Below, one piece after another: positions 60,853-64,000 of a stretch of 64,000 nucleotides of DNA. Positions within the stretch are counted from its first letter, which is position 1. The number at the start of each line of letters is the position of its first letter. The stretch covers positions 37,014,150-37,078,149 of the forward strand of contig NC_016134.3 in NCBI RefSeq assembly GCF_000005505.3. Direction: 5' to 3'. The position numbers and the translations under genes were made by a program. The notes beneath the pieces were generated by a model that saw only the letters and a list, made by a program, of their open reading frames with translations, searched no databases and had not been told where the DNA came from. This stretch comes from Brachypodium distachyon (lineage: Eukaryota; Streptophyta; Magnoliopsida; Poales; Poaceae).

Positions 60853-61980
60853 ATGTTCGTCGATTTCTTCAACGACGCGCACCAGCACCACGCCCGCGTA
60901 GTGGCGGAACTGGGTGCAGCGCGACGGGAGGCAAAGGGGCAGCGCACCGAGCTGCAGCGGCTCCGGGAGGAGCTCTAGCAGGCGCGGCAAGCCGGGGCAA
61001 CGACTGCTGTGCAAGGGGTGCTGGAGGCGAAGGTCCTCCAGCAGCTGTGGGATCTTCAGCAAGAGCACCAGCGGGAGTTCGAACTGGTGAAGGCCACACA
61101 CGCTAAGAACGAGGAGGAGCACCAAGCGGCTCTGGACTCGTTCCAGGGGCGTCTTCGGGAGACGACGGACTTACTGTCCAACTACTTTCTGGAGATCCAG
61201 CGCCTCCGCCGTGAGGTCAGAGAGCTGGAGACGGCGGCTGCAACAGCAGCTGAAGCCTCGGCGCACCGGGAGAAGGAGCTGCAGCACCAGGCTCGCTCCC
61301 GGGAGCGCGAGCTTGCGGGGCAACTCAAGGCCGCCCAAGATGTCAGCTCGTCCCTTCAGGGTGAGCTCGACATGGCACGGCAGGAACTCCGGTTGGTCGA
61401 TGATGACAACACCAAGAAGGCGTCCGAGATCGGCAGGCTGAAGTCCGAGTGCCGTGAGCAGAAGCTGCAGGCCCAGGAGGCTCGCGGTGCGTGCACCGAG
61501 CTGCGGGCCCGCAGGACAGGGGAGGTGGCCAGGCTGAAGAAGCTGGCGGACTTAGCGGTGGAGGCGCTACAGGGATTCGACATCCCTGTGGCTTCCTTCG
61601 ACGGGGCGGACATGGGCAGCTTCACTTCCTTCTTCGCAGACTTCGTCGGCTGGCTGAGCGGCCGGCAAAGCTGTGCTACGGCCTTCGGGGACCGGCAAGT
61701 CGGCCTTGCAGCCGAGCAGGTCGCCGGACAGATTCTCACCTAGGTCCACTCCGCCCACCCCGACTTCCCGTTCGGGTCGGTCTTCGACGCCTGGCCGGAC
61801 GAGGAAGAGGCCAAGACCCACCGGGAAGCAGTGCAGGGCTTTGTGGACGAGATGGTGGCGTGGATGCAGGGCAAGGTTGATGACGCCGAAGCCGCTGACG
61901 AGGAGGTTGCTAGGGAAGCCCCCGATGCCGAGGATGCACCCGACACCGACGCAGCCGCCCCGGGAGCACCTCCTGCATAA
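60853..61980 (+). pseudogene. coiled-coil continuation of the antisense gene, two in-frame TAG stops
   Basis: One frame from MFVDFFNDAHQHHARVV to a TAA at 61978-61980. It is rich in Glu/Gln/Leu/Arg heptads (LRREVRELETAAATAAE, ELDMARQELRLVDDDN) and ends in an acidic tail (EAADEEVAREAPDAEDAPD). Two TAG codons (60976-60978 and 61741-61743) interrupt it where a CAG (Gln) codon would fit. It is probably the C-terminal part of the same multi-exon protein as the preceding entry. The long coiled coil suggests self-association; nothing more can be said. Confidence 0.6.
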
Positions 61981-63407
61981 CTACTTGTTTGTTTTTTATT
62001 TTCCTGCAAGTGGCGCATGGCGCCTTAGAACTTTTTATGTTAGCTTTCCCTTATCATTGCAAGTGTTATTTGTTAACTCGTTTGTTCAAGCTTCAATATA
62101 TCCAATGCTACTTTTACTTACTTCTTTGTCTAAGACTAGCTTGTCGGGGAGGGCTCTGTCCTTCTCGTGCTTTAGCCTTGCGTGTCCGGGGACTCGCCAA
62201 CTACATGCTTGGCTAGATTAGGGACCCGGGACGGACCCGCGGTGCCAACCTAGGACCAAACAACAGCGGCCAGTCACTCCGCCTGCGAGTTAACTACCCC
62301 AGCACGCACGCCTCCGGGACAGGCCCGCGAGCCACGTGCGGGAGGCGTCCTCACCCCGCAAGCGTCCTTCCTACGCTCCGGCAACACGAGGACCGAGCTT
62401 ACCTCAGCAAACCAGTGTCACTAAAGGAAGAGCTAAGGACCCAAAACAAAGTACTTAGCTTTACGCTTTCTTTGGTCTTGTAACACCTCGTTGAGAGCCG
62501 TGCCAAGGACGCTGTGGCAGTGCACCCTCTATCGGCATGCGCGGAGGCATGCACCACCACAGCGTCTACGCGACGCCCCTCGCCCACTGCACTGCCATTT
62601 CTGGTGTCGTTTCGTAAGAGATGTGGCAGGGCCGCGATGGTGGGAACACCCTCAACGACAAGCGCAGAGGGATGCACCACCATTGCCTCTCTGCGACATC
62701 TCTTGCTTTCTTGCCCGTTGCTGGTGTTGCCCTTGCCCTGGTCTCTTTAAATAGCCGAAGCGCTGCCCTTGCCTCCACACGCGCGGGACCACCAGTCGCC
62801 GCGTTGAGGCACTGGCTCTGTCTCAGTTTCCTACAACAAGCCACGAAGTAATTGCCATATATGTACAACTTACTCGCAAGACAACGACACCCGTGACCAC
62901 CCCACGAGCATCACAGTGTGCCTTCGCCTCATCTTTAACTTGCATGTCAGATTCCTGTAGTGCCCAAGGTGCATAGCAAAAAAAATTGAAATGCACGAAA
63001 AACAGTTCAAACTGGATAACCTCCTGCCTCCCAGCCCCCGGGCACAGAAGAGTCGACCTCAAACTTGGATGTGAGCATCTTTATATTCCCATGGTGCCCT
63101 GCTGGCACGTAGCATGTTGCGGACGGGTCCGGCAACTGCTAGGCCTCGTTCCGGGACGTCTCGGCAACGAGCTTAGTTTTTGGGGTTCCAACAGTCCCCT
63201 ACTCACAGCCAAAGATGAGGAGACAATTCTATGCACCTGGAGCAGGAGACAGAAGCACTCCTTAAGCATCAAAGCACAATATTCATTGAAGTAACACTTA
63301 TCTGTATTCAACTTTGTGCTAGCGGATTACAATCGGGCCTTGCCCGGCTACACTAGCTTAAAGAGGCATGCTGCCGCAGCGTCACCCGTGGGTAAGGCGC
63401 CACCGTT
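61981..63407. other. Gypsy internal spacer without recognisable genes
   Basis: It contains two related segments of about 60 bp around GGCATGCACCACCAC (about 62545) and GGGATGCACCACCATT (about 62670). Otherwise no coding feature. It is probably the noncoding part between pol and the antisense gene. Confidence 0.45.
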
Positions 63408-64000
63408 TCACGGGTAGAACTTGCGCAGGTGCTTAATGTTCCAACTATTGGGCACCGGCAAGTCTTCTTCAGTTTCCAGCCAAACAGCCCCCGGTCTGGT
63501 TACCTGCACTACCCGGAAAGGGCCTTCTTAGATTGGAGTCAACTTGTCTCGTTCCTTGAATCCGGCGCAGGACGAGGTCTCCAACCTCGAGCCCCCGGGG
63601 ATGGACTCTCCTGTCGTGATAACGACAGAGTCCCTGCAGCTCGCACAACAGCCCGGCATCGAATCTCCTCGATGAAGGTAAGGTCATCAATCCTCTGCGT
63701 GTGTTGGCTCTTGTCGCCGTACACGCATACCCAAGGTGACCCATACTTGAGCTCGAGGGGCAGCACAGCTTCTGCCCCGTAGACGAGGGTAAACGGAGTT
63801 TGACCCGTCGCCCGACTTGGTGTGGTCCGTAGCGACTACACGGGCTGGAGTTCTTCAACCCAGTGTTTCCCGTGGACCTTGATCTTGTCAAAGGTTCTCG
63901 TCTTGAGCCCCCGCAGCACTTCTGCGTTGGCTCGCTCAACTTGTCCATTGCTCCTTGATGAGCAACAGAGGCAAAGTGAATCTTAGTGCCCATGTCCTCG
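63408..64000 (-). pseudogene. Gypsy pol, integrase C-terminal region, partial and decayed
   Basis: On the minus strand, fragments in changing frames read NGQVERANAEVLRGL, KTRTFDKIKVHGKHWVEELQ, TPFTLVYGAEAVLPLELKYG, then VVQVTRPGAVWLETEEDLPV and PNSWNIKHLRKFYP before TGA (63410-63408). These are the end of the integrase core and the C-terminal domain of Ty3/Gypsy polyproteins. Frameshifts and stops show it is inactive. The upstream part lies outside the window. Confidence 0.8.

Larger units (their letters stand above)
57950..64000 (-). mobile_element. Ty3/Gypsy retrotransposon, 3' part (minus strand)
   Basis: Read on the minus strand the order is the end of pol (64000-63408), then a 4.7-kb segment carrying antisense genes, then a candidate purine-rich primer GGGGGCTACTAT, then the 3' LTR. 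Some large grass Gypsy elements carry such extra genes between pol and the 3' LTR. The 5' LTR, gag and most of pol lie beyond the right edge. Multiple stops and frameshifts show it is decayed. Confidence 0.75.

Overview
The window is nuclear DNA from a grass (Poaceae). The evidence is GC-rich exons with GT-AG introns, Stowaway, Tourist and Mutator-type miniature elements, Copia and Gypsy LTR debris, and a clear orthologue of the rice panicle gene DEP1. No virus, plasmid or bacterial feature was seen. From memory, rice DEP1 lies on chromosome 9 close to several P450 genes of the type found here, so the window probably corresponds to that region; an alignment would confirm it. I cannot name the species.

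Genes, left to right: (1) the 5' end of a gamma-glutamylcyclotransferase-like gene (minus, runs off the left edge); (2) a seven-exon gene for a ubiquitin-like plus SAYSvFN-domain membrane protein (550-3738, plus), sharing a 214-bp bidirectional promoter with gene 1; (3) a two-exon secreted subtilase of the SBT1 type (7438-10239, plus); (4) a CYP92-like P450 (12306-14887, minus); (5) its paralogue (32951-35202, plus), in divergent orientation about 18 kb away; (6) a five-exon GDSL esterase/lipase gene or young pseudogene (36415-40094, minus) whose large third intron holds a Helitron and a Pack-MULE-like element; (7) the ribosome biogenesis factor RPF2 (41021-43014, minus); (8) the DEP1 G-gamma-like gene (49906-57373, plus), with a first intron of about 5.1 kb filled by a PIF/Harbinger element and a Mutator-type element.

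The space between the P450 copies (about 15-32.8 kb) is almost entirely mobile DNA. It holds a tandem repeat carrying a scrap of P450 exon, a three-deep nest of transposons, a Tourist-like MITE, a 1.3-kb solo LTR of Copia type, a probable 3.95-kb solo LTR with an internal minisatellite, and foldback Mutator-type elements. The right edge (57950-64000) is the 3' part of a Ty3/Gypsy element on the minus strand: the end of pol, then a long segment with antisense (plus-strand) genes, then the 3' LTR.

The genes do not form one pathway. They are ordinary neighbours in a plant genome: housekeeping (RPF2, SAYSvFN protein, cyclotransferase), secreted enzymes (subtilase, GDSL), specialised metabolism (P450 pair) and a developmental signalling gene (DEP1). 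Exon boundaries were read by eye from splice sites, reading phase and family resemblance, and no transcript evidence was available.
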